From Malania oleifera (Eukaryota; Streptophyta; Magnoliopsida; Santalales; Ximeniaceae): a DNA stretch of 64,000 nt. The translations under genes were made by a program, and so were the position numbers. The stretch spans positions 56,062,093 through 56,126,092 of the forward strand of contig NC_080426.1 of assembly GCF_029873635.1 (NCBI RefSeq). The letters are read 5' to 3'. The notes under the pieces were generated by a model. That model searched no databases. It was not told the DNA's origin and was given only the letters and a program-made list of their open reading frames with translations. Each line of letters begins with the position of its first letter. Positions within the stretch are counted from its first letter, which is position 1. Below are positions 1 through 11,820 of this stretch, one piece after another.

Positions 1-63
1 TACAAGGTGATTTGTCATTATCAAAACGGGATCAAATTCATAGAGTCAACAATCTCCCTTTTT
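1..63 (-). repeat. 3' LTR tail and polypurine tract of the old copia element
   Basis: Positions 1-51 are the end of an LTR that matches the end of the right LTR near 26110 over about 43 bases with few changes. Immediately to the right, ATCTCCCTTTTTTT (52-65) reads on the minus strand as a purine tract directly abutting an LTR starting TGTTGAC, which is the normal arrangement of a 3' LTR. Confidence 0.75.
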
Positions 64-816
64 TTGATGATGATAAATACACAAGCAAAAATGGGTATCC
101 CCTTAAGAATATGAATTAAAATAAAAACTTAACATTTGTAGTTCATGCATATGTAGAAAGAAGTCATAAAGCCAATCAATCATGCATTCAGTTTGTCGCA
201 GTCTCAAATATCATGTTTTGTCCTTCCCAATTTAGCTAAGTTATTTCTCCCCCTTTTGGCATAAGAAAAAGGGCTAAGGTGAAAGTATAGATATATGGAT
301 GATCCTTAAACAGAGAAATATTTTGAACACATCATTATATACATCTTAATCATTTAAGAACGTGGTTCAATTTTTTTTGGAAAATTTTCACAAAATTTTG
401 GCAGCATGCCATTTGAAAATTGATCATTTCCCAAAAAAAAAATTGTATACATCAAAGACCAGATTGATTTTAGTAAGTAGTTTACAATATTGCACATCAT
501 TCAAATCAAGCATGCAAACAATCCTTGAGTAAATTTCAGCATGCAATACATATCACTGCATTAGTCATGCAGAAGGCATTACATATAAGCATGTAGAGTA
601 TTTAGTATAGCCCAAAGCATTTCATGCAATGATTGATATCCATCCAATATCCATAAAATAGTTTGAACATGCATTTCAATAAAGATGGCAATTTTATTCC
701 TTCACAAGGCATTAAGTATATAAGTGCAAGACAATGTTGTGAGAGTGCTTATTTTTTAGAGTCATAGTATTTTAAGTTAAGTTGCTCCCCCTCAGTTTAT
801 GCACTTCATCATATCA
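64..816 (-). other. 3' internal non-coding region of the old copia element
   Basis: This stretch lies between the polypurine tract and the RNase H stop codon of the old copia element. I see no supportable open reading frame. Additional pyrimidine runs such as TCTCCCCCTTTTGGCA (about 245-260) and GCTCCCCCTC (about 784-793) look like extra polypurine-tract copies on the minus strand. The complete copia nearby has an equally long region after pol. Confidence 0.5.
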
Positions 817-906
817 CTAGGCAATTTCTCTACTGTGCATTAGACTTGATTCACGTTTGATTTGGTTACATCTATCCTCCTGAAGTGGTTTTGTAAATAT
901 ATCGGC
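817..906 (-). pseudogene. Copia RNase H C-terminal remnant
   Basis: Read on the minus strand from 906 down to the stop at 817-819, 29 codons begin ADIFTKPLQEDR and end before a TAG. ADIFTKPL is the hallmark close of Ty1/copia ribonuclease H, the last domain of Pol. Nothing recognisable of the preceding RNase H or reverse transcriptase follows at higher coordinates, so this is the stub left after loss of most of pol. Confidence 0.7.
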
Positions 907-3045
907 CCTTAAAGTTTATGAACTTCATGACTAAAGGATAGAATTTTGAATACAAGTCATGAATAATTGGAAGCTTATAAACTAAAGATAAAAATTTATC
1001 ATTTATAAGATCATTTCTTGCCATAAAAACTTTAAAAGGAATCCCCCTTTAGAAATAATCAACACGTTTTGGGGATTATGCTTGCCGAAAAAAAAAAAAA
1101 AAAAACACTTTTAGCACAACGATCAAGTAAGCTAGATTTTTCTAGTGAGCAATTAAGCACAGAACTAACCAGAAAAAGTAATCATGTGACATCAAATGTG
1201 AAACTTTAATGCAAGATCATATAGTATGGTCTTTGGTGAAAGAGTTTGTGGCAAGCAATATTCTTCCATTTAAGATTTTTTAAGATGATCATTATGCTTA
1301 AATAATCATATTACTACAATAAACTTAATACAAATCTAGCTAAGATTTGGGTGAGCATGAAGAGACAGATTTTAAAATAGAAGCTCACCCTTTCAATTTG
1401 AAAACAAGCTTTGATGCAGATAAATGCTTATACCTCTCAAGGATGATATTAAAAATAGGCAAGAATTTTTTATTCTTTAAACATCTCTACTGGATATTTG
1501 AATAAACCAATTTCATCAACTAGTAAGATTATTCCTATGAATCCATAAGAATGTTACATTAAAGCTCTTATTCTCAAATGATGGAGCTCAGCTCCCTTGT
1601 ATTTTCCCAAGTGCCCATAAAGGCATTTTCAATTTAGGATGAGGTTCATTCAATAACGTATTTTATCATGCATTCATCCTTTATAGTAAAGCTTATCATG
1701 CAGTATATTTTAAAAATATATAATATATGTGCACAACATACATATTTACTTAGCACAACGTTACTGCATATTGAATTTTATTCAGCGTATGATAGCCAAT
1801 CTAGACTATACTCAAAATTCATGCAAAAGCTATGCAGTTGGGGTTCATTACAGATAGCACAACTCAAATGAGTATGTGTGACTTGAGGCATTTCCCTTCT
1901 GTTGAGCATTTTTCTCAAGGTTTATGGACTTTAATCAAGGCTTGTGATATTGAATTTAAAATAGTTTGATTTACCATTTAGGTCATGAGTGAAGTACATA
2001 ATCCAAAGGATAGACCAAATTGTGTCCATGAACTGGATTTTTTTTAAGTCATAGAATGTGTATATGATTTAGAGTGTTAAAAAAAAATTTGGGTGGCGTG
2101 TCGTTTGTAAATAGTTCATTTTTCCCTTTAGCAATTCACAAACACATGCACCAGACTCCTGGTTGTTTCTACAACATGCAATATAGTATATCTCAATAAC
2201 AATTCATGCTATGAACAATATTAGTTTCAATTAAACATATTTAAACATATAGTAGGATATGGACAATGACATGCAGTTCTCACTAAGGCATAAATCATAA
2301 AGATATTCCTAGAGTAAGCACAATGCCTTACAGTGTTTATTCGATGAATTTCAAACTTACTGCTGCTCGCCCTCAATAATGCATTGACTCATTATTATCT
2401 TATGCCCTCAATTTTCAATAATTTCAAATTTAACCTTGAATGTATAGGCTTAAGGGACCAAAAGGTCACAATCAATATTCATTTAGTGAATTAAGCATAT
2501 TTTTGCATCTTTACAGCATGTGAGGGGGCACTAGTGCAAATAACTTTCCTTTTTGACTGCTTGTGCGTAAGTTTCTTAGACATTTTAACTTTCTTTTAGA
2601 TTGAAACCTAGTATAGCCATCCTAGTCATTCAACATTACTCAAAAGCTCTAATTAATTTGATTTAAGGTCGAGAGCTCATGAAGAGAGAATGAATAAATA
2701 CTCTTAAAGATAATTCATTCATTAATTCAAAAGAGCATTCAGACTAGGTTGTCTTATTTTTAGACTCAACCATATGTTGTGAATATTCAAACCAAATTAC
2801 ATGATATAAGCTTCTTGAAGTTCATGGTCGAGAGTTAGTTCTTGGATTAGAATGATTATTTATTTTAAGGGAACCCATCTCTTGATAATACCATTCGAAC
2901 TTCTCACGAAAGATGTTCATACTAAGTATGTGAAAAGCTAGCAGCTCTAGAATTTGATTAAGCAAAAAAGTTCTCTAAGATGAGTCTAGGGTCAAATGAT
3001 AGTAATATAATTAATTCCCTAAATCTCAAGCTTGTGTAATGAACA
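907..3045. other. Unassigned AT-rich interior of the old copia element
   Basis: About 2.1 kb where pol would be expected. I find no copia Pol motif here on either strand and no open reading frame worth reporting; the short frames at 1668-1871 and similar are AT-rich chance frames. It may be rearranged element sequence or an unrecognised insertion. It contains a poly(A) run near 1088-1106 and many ATGCAT-type words. Confidence 0.4.
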
Positions 3046-5081
3046 TGTTAGTTTTGGTGTATTCCCAAGAGGGGGATGAATTGGAGATTAAAAAATTTCC
3101 TCCTAGGTTCAACTAATCTAGCAGACAATATTTCACAAACCTAGGGTCTTTCTATGTATTCACAATTCCAATCAAATATTTAAACAATAAACATAAACAT
3201 ACAGGTGCATAAAGTAAATTGCGAAAAATAAAATCAACACTAGATATGTTATCGGGGTTTGACCAACTGTGCCTACATCCCTGCCTCTACCTCGCAAGCC
3301 CAAAGATTCCATTAATACTCACTTAACGGGTGGAGCGGCACCAGTTACAACCAGGTCAATTCATAGGGCTGACCTCAACCTACACCTTATCAAGATGGTG
3401 CACCTAACTTTCCTAACCGGGTTTAAGCCAATTCGTGACTATTCAATACGGTTAGTCTCCCTCTTCAAGCCCACACCTGGAATACAACAAATGTAAATTT
3501 TTGCATACATGAAAATGCTTCTTACACAAGAAGATTTGTACCACTAAGCACAATCATAAATCAAAGCATATCAAACATGTAAAAATGATAAGTTCAGTGG
3601 TATATATGTGCAATCTAGACTCAATACAATGATAATCTCAATTATGCTTAAGAGTGTTCTAACAAGCTAATATTTGAAACCTAAGTATATCAAATCTCAA
3701 TATCAAATTATTGTTTCAAAGATGCTAGCAATAATATTCAAACGAACTCAAAAATATTTTCTCAAATTGTATCAAGCACAAGAGTTGTTTGAAATCAAGC
3801 TTTGTAAAATATTTTGTACAAAAAAATTATTACTTAAGGAATCTTGTAATAACAATGCTAAGATCCTCAAGCTAATGAATTTTTCCCAACACAAGATTTA
3901 TCAAGTTAAATATGTGGGTAAACTCTTGCTTAACTCTCCAAAATCAATAACAATCAACAATAGCACAAATGAGAGTATTAAGCAATTTACAATAGAAGAC
4001 TAGTATAATAAGAACTTTCACAATACTTGGATTGATCAAAGGAAGGAGTGTATGAGAGTATTTGAAGTAGTATAGGCAAAATAGCGTTTTTGAATTTGAG
4101 AGGATTTTTCACTAATGATTTTTCTAATACCATACTTATTTTCACAAATGAGCCTCTATATATAGAAGTAGGGAAAATTATAACCGTTAAGAACATGTAG
4201 GGTATTATTAGAATTGTTCTAAAATCATTTAACAAAATTAACCCTGTTTACCTTTTTTTAATCTCAGTAAAAATAAAACAACTTGAGAGTCTTCAGCTGC
4301 TTAAACCTAAGTTTGGTCACGCGAACAAATACAACTTGAAAGTCATTTTCAAGGTTCGGGTGCCCGAGTATAGGCTCGGTTTGCTGAACTAAGGCGATTC
4401 CCATTCTATCCGCGTTTCGGGTGCCCGGTCTGAAGTTAGCTTAACCGAACTCATGTGTTTGGTCACCCGAGGATGATTTAAAAGCTGAGGTTCGGGCGCC
4501 CGAGTTTGTGGAGAAGTACCTGACACAGGTTCGGTTGCCTATGGAAGATATGTTCATTTTTTGTTCGGTTTGCCGAACTCAGGTCAACACTTTGACCCAT
4601 CCACGGTTCGGTCAATCGAGGCAGATTGAACTGCCAGGTTCAGTCACCCAAATGCCTTCTGATTTTTACCTAAGGTCATTTTCTTTGCACTAATCTTTCC
4701 CTGATAATACGAGAACTATGTTAGGGCTTTGTACACTTAAGTGTGGGAACCTAAGGTCCATCTAAGGTCATTTTGAAATGGTCCCAAAAATTCGGCGTCG
4801 GTTGACCGAAGGGGGATCCCTAAGGTCTGTCTATGGTCTTGAGCTTATAAGTTCCTATCATGCATGATATGCAGATTATTACAAACTGATAGATGGTTAA
4901 TAATACAGACCCTAAATGAATGAATATAAAATACAAGAATTGAATCTTCTGGGCCTTTATATTCTTCAAGTCATTGTGTGCTGTATGATATTACCAATTT
5001 ATCCTGCACACAAATTCAGCAAACATTAAATACCCTATATTTCTCATTATCAAAAACGAGATAGGACTCAAAAAGTCAACC
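3046..5081 (-). mobile_element. Solo LTR A (copia family, ~2.0 kb)
   Basis: The segment starts TGTTAGTTTTGGTG and ends AAAAGTCAACC, the family end with its last A changed to C. It is flanked on both sides by the same five bases GAACA (3041-3045 and 5082-5086), a perfect target-site duplication. There is no primer-binding site, polypurine tract or coding region inside, so this is a solo LTR produced by LTR-LTR recombination. It shares blocks with the other family LTRs, including the segment around 3250-3480, and carries a palindrome-rich stretch with TTCGGGCGCCCGAG-type motifs at about 4350-4630 plus a related site near 4800. Confidence 0.85.
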
Positions 5082-5086
5082 GAACA

Positions 5087-5309
5087 AATATGCTATATTT
5101 AAAATATTCATAATTAAGCATGTATAGCATTAGAAAATCATTTAGCAAGATAGGATCCTTTGTCCAATAAAATTATATATATTTACCAAACATAATGATA
5201 TATACATGTTAGGCAAATGGATTGGATATATCACTTGATATTTTATATTGGCTTGAATCTCTAATTTTCTTGATATGACATAAGTATACTAGGATCTCTA
5301 TTTTAAGCA
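5087..5309. other. Short remnant of the old copia interior between two solo LTRs
   Basis: These 223 bases separate the target duplication of solo LTR A from the start of solo LTR B. They are AT-rich and non-coding, and belong to the same host interior as 907-3045 by position. Confidence 0.5.
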
Positions 5310-5566
5310 TGTTGGAATTGGTGTGATCCCAAGAGGGGGGAGGGGGTGAATTGAAATTTAAAAATATTTTGGCTAAATTAAATATTTACGCCGATTCACC
5401 ACATATCATATCCCATTTTCACGTGTGTATGTAAATTAATAAAATGATTAATGCAGACATATATTTGGAAGATATCTCATTTAAAATAGAGGTGTGCATG
5501 CAAATAATTATAACGATAAATGAAAACATACACATGTAGAAATTTAAGTGCAAAAATATAAATGAG

Positions 5567-5571
<5 letters not shown>

Positions 5572-5606
<35 letters not shown>
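5572..5606. repeat. (AG)n microsatellite in solo LTR B
   Basis: An uninterrupted AG dinucleotide run. The minus-strand frame through it yields only a serine-leucine repeat and is not a gene. Confidence 0.9.
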
Positions 5607-5609
<3 letters not shown>

Positions 5610-7927
5610 CGCAAGATTTGTTATTGAGGTTCAACCAAACCAGCCTACGTCCCTGCCTGGGGCATACCCCCTAAGGATTCCACTAAGTGCTCACTTTAAC
5701 TAAGCAGAGCAACGCCTCATACAATCCTCTCCTTATTGGGTGAGGAATAGCCCAGGTCACGTTGCAAAGCTGACCCCCAACCTACACACCTCTCCTTATG
5801 AGGCGAGGAATACCCCAACTCAATTACCAGGCTAAGCCAAACTGGTCTCTCTTATGGGGCGAAGACTCCCCAGTTCAATTACGTGCTAAACCCAATCGGT
5901 CTCCCTTACAGGGCAGTGACTCCTTAGTTCAATTAACAAGCTGAACCCAACCGTTACATTAAAAACATTTTGTACATATAAAATGCTTCTAAAAATACAA
6001 GTAGAGATGTACACAATAAAACTCAATGTACTCTCAAATATGATATGAAATCATGCTCAGTAGAGTAAGGGTGTTTTTCAAAATGAATTTGCAATCTTTG
6101 AAAATAATGTGTATGATGGATACTTAAAGATTGAAGCCCTATAAAATATTTCTCCAAAAATATTTGTCAATAAAAATCAGGAGACCCTAGAGTTTTTGCT
6201 TTTAAAAAATATTTTTGCAAAAATAAAACATATGATCTTTGATGTAAAGTGAGATATGCAATAAAAACCTCAAAGATCAAAATGTAATAAAAAGTTTTCT
6301 CCAACAAAGATTTGCAATAAAAGATGTTTGGAAAAGCTAGGATTTATGCTCAAAACGTTTTTGCAATAAATGCAATAAAAAATAAATGCCCAAACAAAAA
6401 TGCTCTCTTATAGAAAATATTCAAAGAATGAAAGAAAGAGAGTCGGGAGAGTATAAAGATTTTTACCCCAAAGAAAAAAGTTTTGTAATAAAAAAATATT
6501 TGGGGGAACTTTAATTAAAAATAATTTGAGAGAAATTTAAGACTAATCAAAGTTGCTAATTTTGGCTTATGAAGGGGTATATATAGATTTTTAGAAAATT
6601 TTGACCGTTAGGGACATGCTCGTCATTTTGGAAATTGTCTAATAAAAAATTAATTGCATTTTAGTGCTGATAATTACCAGAACTCGAGAGGTTCGGTTGA
6701 CCGGTGTAAGGCGACGGTCGGCTGAACACTCACAGCAAATTTGAATTTCAAATAGGGTTCGGTCGGTTGTGGGCAACATCGGTCAGCTCAGCCAAAGGTG
6801 AAAACCAAACTGAAACCTAAGGTGTAGTCCCAAGAGGGGGGGAGGGGTGAATTGGGTTATTTAAAAAATTCTTTAGGGTCTTTTTAAGAGTTCTTGATTT
6901 TCTATGATCTTTTAAAGACTTCTTAAAATTCTTGTTGATTAGGCAGTCTACATAAACACTTATTTCAACTATTCAATCCGCAACCACAACATACACAACC
7001 AATTCAAACCAAACAAACACCATACAAGTAATTAAGATTAGCTTTGCAATATTTAGCAGCCCTGTATATGAATGTGCAAGTGCTGAAGTTTGTTCTTGAA
7101 CTGAAAATTAAACTATCATCTAAACTATTTTTCAAGATTATAATTTAAATAGACCTTCACTTAATAGGTTTTGGATTGTTAACCAATCAACATACTCCTT
7201 TACGGTTTTCGCAAAATATCGATTAATCAACGTGCTCCCTTTCGATTTCTGCAAACCCAATAACAAATTAGGCGTAGATTTATTTAATTTCCAATGTGCA
7301 TTATTTTTATAATTGAAAGAATTATAACATTCACACAGTTTATATCTTTGCTAAAAATTAAAAGAGAGTAAGGGAAAAAGAGTGACACCACAGTTTTTAT
7401 GAGGTTCGACTTATCCCAACCTACATCCTCGCCTTAGGTCAACCACCTAAGGATTTCACTATACCTTATTCCTTCCGGGTGGAACAAAAACCTTTACAAT
7501 AACAAACCTCTTTTTTAGGAAGAGAAACCTCTCCAAGAAACGACCTATGCTTGGTCCAATGATCCAACAATACCTTGAACTGTCAAAGATCAAGTAGAAA
7601 GGAATGAATATTTGCGTACAAAAACACTCTCAAATATAGAGCAAGTTGTACAAGTTAAATCTCAAATCGTACTTCAAAACCAAAACTAAATAAAAAATGT
7701 GAAGCTTAAGGTTTAGAAGTCACCAAAGTTTCTTTTTTATTGATATAAGAATTTTAGATGCAACTCAAAATTAGAACCCCTTTTTAATCCAACAATTTTG
7801 TAGAGTTTTCCCCTAACAAAGGTGTGATCAAGAATGAACTTTAGGATAGTTTTAGCATAGAAATCATGTATTGCTTGAATGTATTCTTCATTTAGCAAGG
7901 AAGATATTTATAGACTTTAACATGAAG

Positions 7928-8095
7928 CATTTAAGTAACTTTTCAAAAAATATTAAATTATAAAATTAATTTTTGAAAATCTTCCATTTAGGTAACTTTT
8001 CAAAAAATATTAAATTATAGAATTAATTTTGAAAATCTTCCATTTAGGTAACTTTTCAAAAAATATTAAATTATAGAAATAATTTTGAAAATTTT
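7928..8095. repeat. 56-base tandem repeat, three copies, in the copia left LTR
   Basis: The unit starts CATTTAGGTAACTTTTC and ends GAAAATCTTC. Three near-identical copies occur here, while the right LTR has one full and one shortened copy at about 18898-18990. The copy-number change must postdate insertion because the two LTRs start identical. Confidence 0.85.
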
Positions 8096-8396
8096 CCCGC
8101 AAGTTTGAAATTCAAAAATTCTCCGCAGAGTCAGTCAGCTGACTCACTTGATTGGGTCACTAACTCACTCGACTAGGTCACTTTTTGTACTAGTGAGTCG
8201 GTTGGCCAGTCTTCTCTTTTCAAATATTTTCTATTTCTAATTTCTTTAAAATCTAGTTTACTTGAAAATTTTAATTATAACTTTTCAAAAACACTTTCAA
8301 AAGTTTTTTTTATTTTATTTTAAAAATGCTAGTCTCTAAGTTTTTGTATCATAAGGAGCTTCATATATCTAAATAGTGATGACTTGAAGTACTTAC

Positions 8397-9567
8397 TGTT
8401 GACCTTATGGATCATACCCTATTTTATTATGACAAATACTCAGGTATTTAATGTCTGCCGAGTTGATGTGCAGGTTTATCTTGGCGGTATCATATGATGG
8501 CACTCGGAAACCTGAAAGAAAATGAAGACCCTAGTTATAATTTAATTGTTTTAATTTCTATTCGGGTATGTAATATATAATTAAGAAAAGGTCTGTAATA
8601 ATTTGCATTTCATGCATGTAGGAACTACAAGCTCAAAGGCCTTAGAATGACTCTAAGTCCCTACACATCTCTTGAAAATCAAAATGACCACAGAAATACC
8701 TTAGGGAACACGGTCAACCAACACCGTATTTTTTCTGTGCACTCAAAAAAAGGCCTAGAAATGACCTTAAGACACTCAGTCAAGCATACATATGATTGGT
8801 CATTTGATTAGGGTGATTGAATGCTTGAAACACGACCAAAATGCACTAAATGTGCACACTCGATTGACCGAACTGCCCTGTACAAAAATGCTCGGTCGAT
8901 CGAACCGGTGTTGGATTAACAAGTTGACCATAGCCCGGTTAACCAAACTCACGCAGTTCATTTGACCCCAGTTGACTGAACTCCTTATGAAGTCAACATT
9001 TTGACCTCCTCGTCGACCGAGACTCTTTTGTATACCACCAACCTGGTCGACTGAGTTCCCACGTGTGGGAATCCAACGGTCTAGTTGACTGACCAATTTA
9101 GTTCAAAATGACCTTGGTTGACCGAACCTCGAAAATATTGAAAAATCTCCTCGGACACACATGTCTAGTCGACCGAACGGGCAGTTCATTTTTGGTCCGA
9201 TCAATCGAACCCCAAGAAGTTGGGTCGACCGAACTCGTCTTGGTCGACTGGTGCTCCCAAGTTGGACCTATATTTTTTTACCGTGGTTAACTCGGTAAAA
9301 CAAGCTTAAAATAGTTAAATAATGTTAAAACTTTTCTAATTATTCCAACCATGTTCCTAACGGTTATAATTCAGGGGAAGTCGATATATACCCCTTGTGT
9401 GTTTTATCTTGACAAACCTTTGAAAAGATATTTGTTTATGTGATAAAAATATTTGTTGCGATATTTATTGACTTATATCTTTTGTTGAATAAAAAGATTA
9501 AACTCTTTTTGCAAGACAAACATATACATTACTTGAGCATCATACGAATGAGAAAATCTGTTAATTG

Positions 9568-9606
<39 letters not shown>

Positions 9607-10341
9607 TTGTTTGGTTAATATCTTTGTATGAGCACATTGATTGAATACATCTTGTGATACAAAGATTTTATTGATTGCACTCTCACGCACTGATTACATC
9701 GATTGCAAATATATTTGAGAGTTGATATATTACACCACTGAGCTTATAGTTCTTACATGTGTTTGTGTGGATTGATTATTGCTTGCACATATTTGGTACA
9801 TATCTGCTTTACATGAAAGAAAAATCACTGTACCGACTTGATTGAGAAAAATACTATTGTATTTCCAAGCATGGGCCTGAAAAGGTCCCGAATTGGCTTA
9901 GACCTGGTTAGGAAAGTTAGGTGCACCATCCTGTTAAGGTATAAGTTGAGGTCAGCCCCGCTAATTGACCTGATTGTAAAGGTTGAGGTCAGTCCTGTGC
10001 CAAATGATCTACTTGTAATTGATGCCGCTCCACCCGTTAAGTGAGCCTTTATTGGAATCCTAGGACTTGCGAGCTAGAGGCGGGGACGTAGGCATAGTTG
10101 GTCGAACCCCAATAACATATCGTGTGTCTGTTTATATTTCCACACTTTATATTTACTACACATGTATGTTATGATGTGAATGATGTGCATGATTTAAATT
10201 TCCGCATCTTATATTATCTGTGCATTTGGGATTATATGGAAAGACCCTAGGTTACCAAATCACATTAACTTTTGACTTAACTTAAGAGAAAAGTTTAAAA
10301 TTCCAATTCACCCCCCTCTTGGGAATATACCAAAACCAACA
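8397..10341 (+). mobile_element. Solo LTR D (copia family, plus orientation)
   Basis: The segment starts TGTTGACCTTATGG and ends CCAAAACCAACA. It is flanked by CTTAC on both sides (8392-8396 and 10342-10346), a perfect target duplication, and removing it restores continuity with the right LTR of the copia element (ACTTACAAATATCC at about 19284). It has no coding region. It runs opposite to solo LTRs A and B: its end CCCCCCTCTTGGGAATA is the reverse complement of their start. It carries GGTCGACCGA palindromes at about 8865-9260 and an (AT)n run at about 9569-9603. The short open frames across it (for example 8800-9096 and 9108-9290) are by-products of the palindromic repeats. Confidence 0.9.
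8865..9260. repeat. Palindromic GGTCGACCGA cluster in solo LTR D
   Basis: About ten imperfect copies of a self-complementary decamer of the CGGTCGACCG type, for example GTCGACCGAG near 9013, GGTCGACTGAG near 9045 and GTCGACCGAAC near 9167, spaced irregularly at 20-50 bases. The equivalent stretch of the related LTRs has the same layout. Confidence 0.75.
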
Positions 10342-10634
10342 CTTACAAATATTCTTCTAAGCATGATCTCCTTAATCACTAAGTCTTGCAGCCTCTAGAG
10401 GTTTAGTATTTACTTCAAGGTCTGTTTGGCCTTTAAGCTCTTCATGTATCTTTTATTTCTTCAATGTTCTGAGAAACTTTCATTTGATTTACTTTGATCT
10501 TCAGCTTACTTCCATGATTAATCGTGAGTATCCTTTTACTTAAGCCTGAATTAAAACCACTCAACAATGCATGTTAAAGCATCCTTCATTTTGTTATCAT
10601 CAAAACAATATTGAAAAGCCCAGTTAGGCCAACA

Positions 10635-11820
10635 ATCTTCCCCTTTTTGATGATGACAAATGAGGAGCAAAAAAAATATAAGTGAGCCTTAAAGAGACTC
10701 CCACTTACAACAAGCATCATTTTACTCTCTACAATATTTGTAGTTTCAAGACCAATTACAATATTATACAATCGTGCTCATCATACAATATCATGCTCAT
10801 TTCATCATTCAAGTTTAAGATCATTCAATATCAAATACTTCTCCCTCTTTCTTTCGATACATATCTCATGTTTGAATTTTTGAATTTTTGAATGCTAAAT
10901 TTTATCATGCTCATTTTTGCTCAATACTACTCCCCCTTTTGACATCAATCAAAAAGAAGAAAAAAAATTATGTTCAAATGAACAGATGAACACACACTTC
11001 TCAATATATTGCAATATAGCATATATATAGTGTGCTTCAATAGTCATATTTCATACTTGTCATTCTTATTGCATATGTGTTGTGACATCTTTGAATTTTC
11101 AATCATGCATATGGTGCCCAACATTCATATTTGTGAAAAAAAAAATACTTCAAAAATCACGTTTGTCATGCATAATGCATCATTCAAATACCAAGATCAT
11201 GACAATGTTACCAATATCGTTACATGCTCATAATTATGTTGTATTGCTAAAAAACTAAGTGATATATTCATGGATACCAATATACTTATTTAGTTACCAA
11301 CGTTGATGTCATATCATGCACTACTCATGGATGCCAATTTTTCATTTATTCATGTGATCCATCATAAGCATACATGGTCAAGTCATTTCAAAACTCATGT
11401 TTCTAAAACATGCCTAATAACTTTATGCTCATATTTTCAAAAATATAGTAAGCCATAAATCATTAATATTTTTGCATCATCATTAAAAATTTCAAGATAT
11501 ACACATATAGCATATGACACATAAGCAAGGAATCTATTATTCAAGAAACAAGGGGAAAGAAAGCAACCAAACTAAGTGTTGTATCATTCACCATATCAAA
11601 GTACATGCCAAAACAAACTTAGAGCGTACGAAGAGAAAAACCCTAGGTCAGTTGATTGACCACTCAAATGACTTAAGAGTCCAGGGTTGCTCTATCAGTT
11701 AGTCGGCTAACCTCAAGGTTAGTTGGCTGATTGGCCTTTGTTCCAGGAAGAATTCTTCAGTCAGTCGGCTGACCTTAGAGTCAGTTGGCTGACTGTAGAT
11801 TTTTCTTTAAGCTTGTCCTT
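10635..11820 (-). other. Polypurine tract and 3' non-coding region of the complete copia
   Basis: ATCTTCCCCTTTTT (10635-10648) directly abuts the left LTR and reads as AAAAAGGGGAAGAT on the minus strand, a typical polypurine tract. A second pyrimidine run, CTCCCCCTTTTGACA, lies at about 10930-10944. The remaining ~1.1 kb up to the pol stop has no supportable gene and no envelope-like frame. At 11640-11810 it contains several copies of the CAGTCGGCTGAC palindrome otherwise found in this element's LTRs. Confidence 0.65.

Larger units (their letters stand above)
6811..10634 (-). repeat. 3' LTR of the complete copia (left copy, interrupted by solo LTR D)
   Basis: This LTR consists of 6811-8396 and 10347-10634, about 1.87 kb once solo LTR D and one copy of its target duplication are removed. 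It aligns along its length with the right LTR (17784-19576, 1.79 kb), with frequent substitutions. The length difference is largely explained by extra copies of a 56-base tandem unit at about 7928-8095. A palindromic AGTCAGCTGACT stretch lies at about 8130-8210. Confidence 0.88.

Noticed and set aside
3269-3496. 75-codon plus-strand frame
   Set aside because: Lies wholly inside solo LTR A, in a block shared with the other LTRs of the window; no protein family resemblance.
8800-9290. Frames on both strands rich in VDRT/RSTEP words
   Set aside because: Produced by the repeated GGTCGACCGA palindrome, which reads similarly on both strands.
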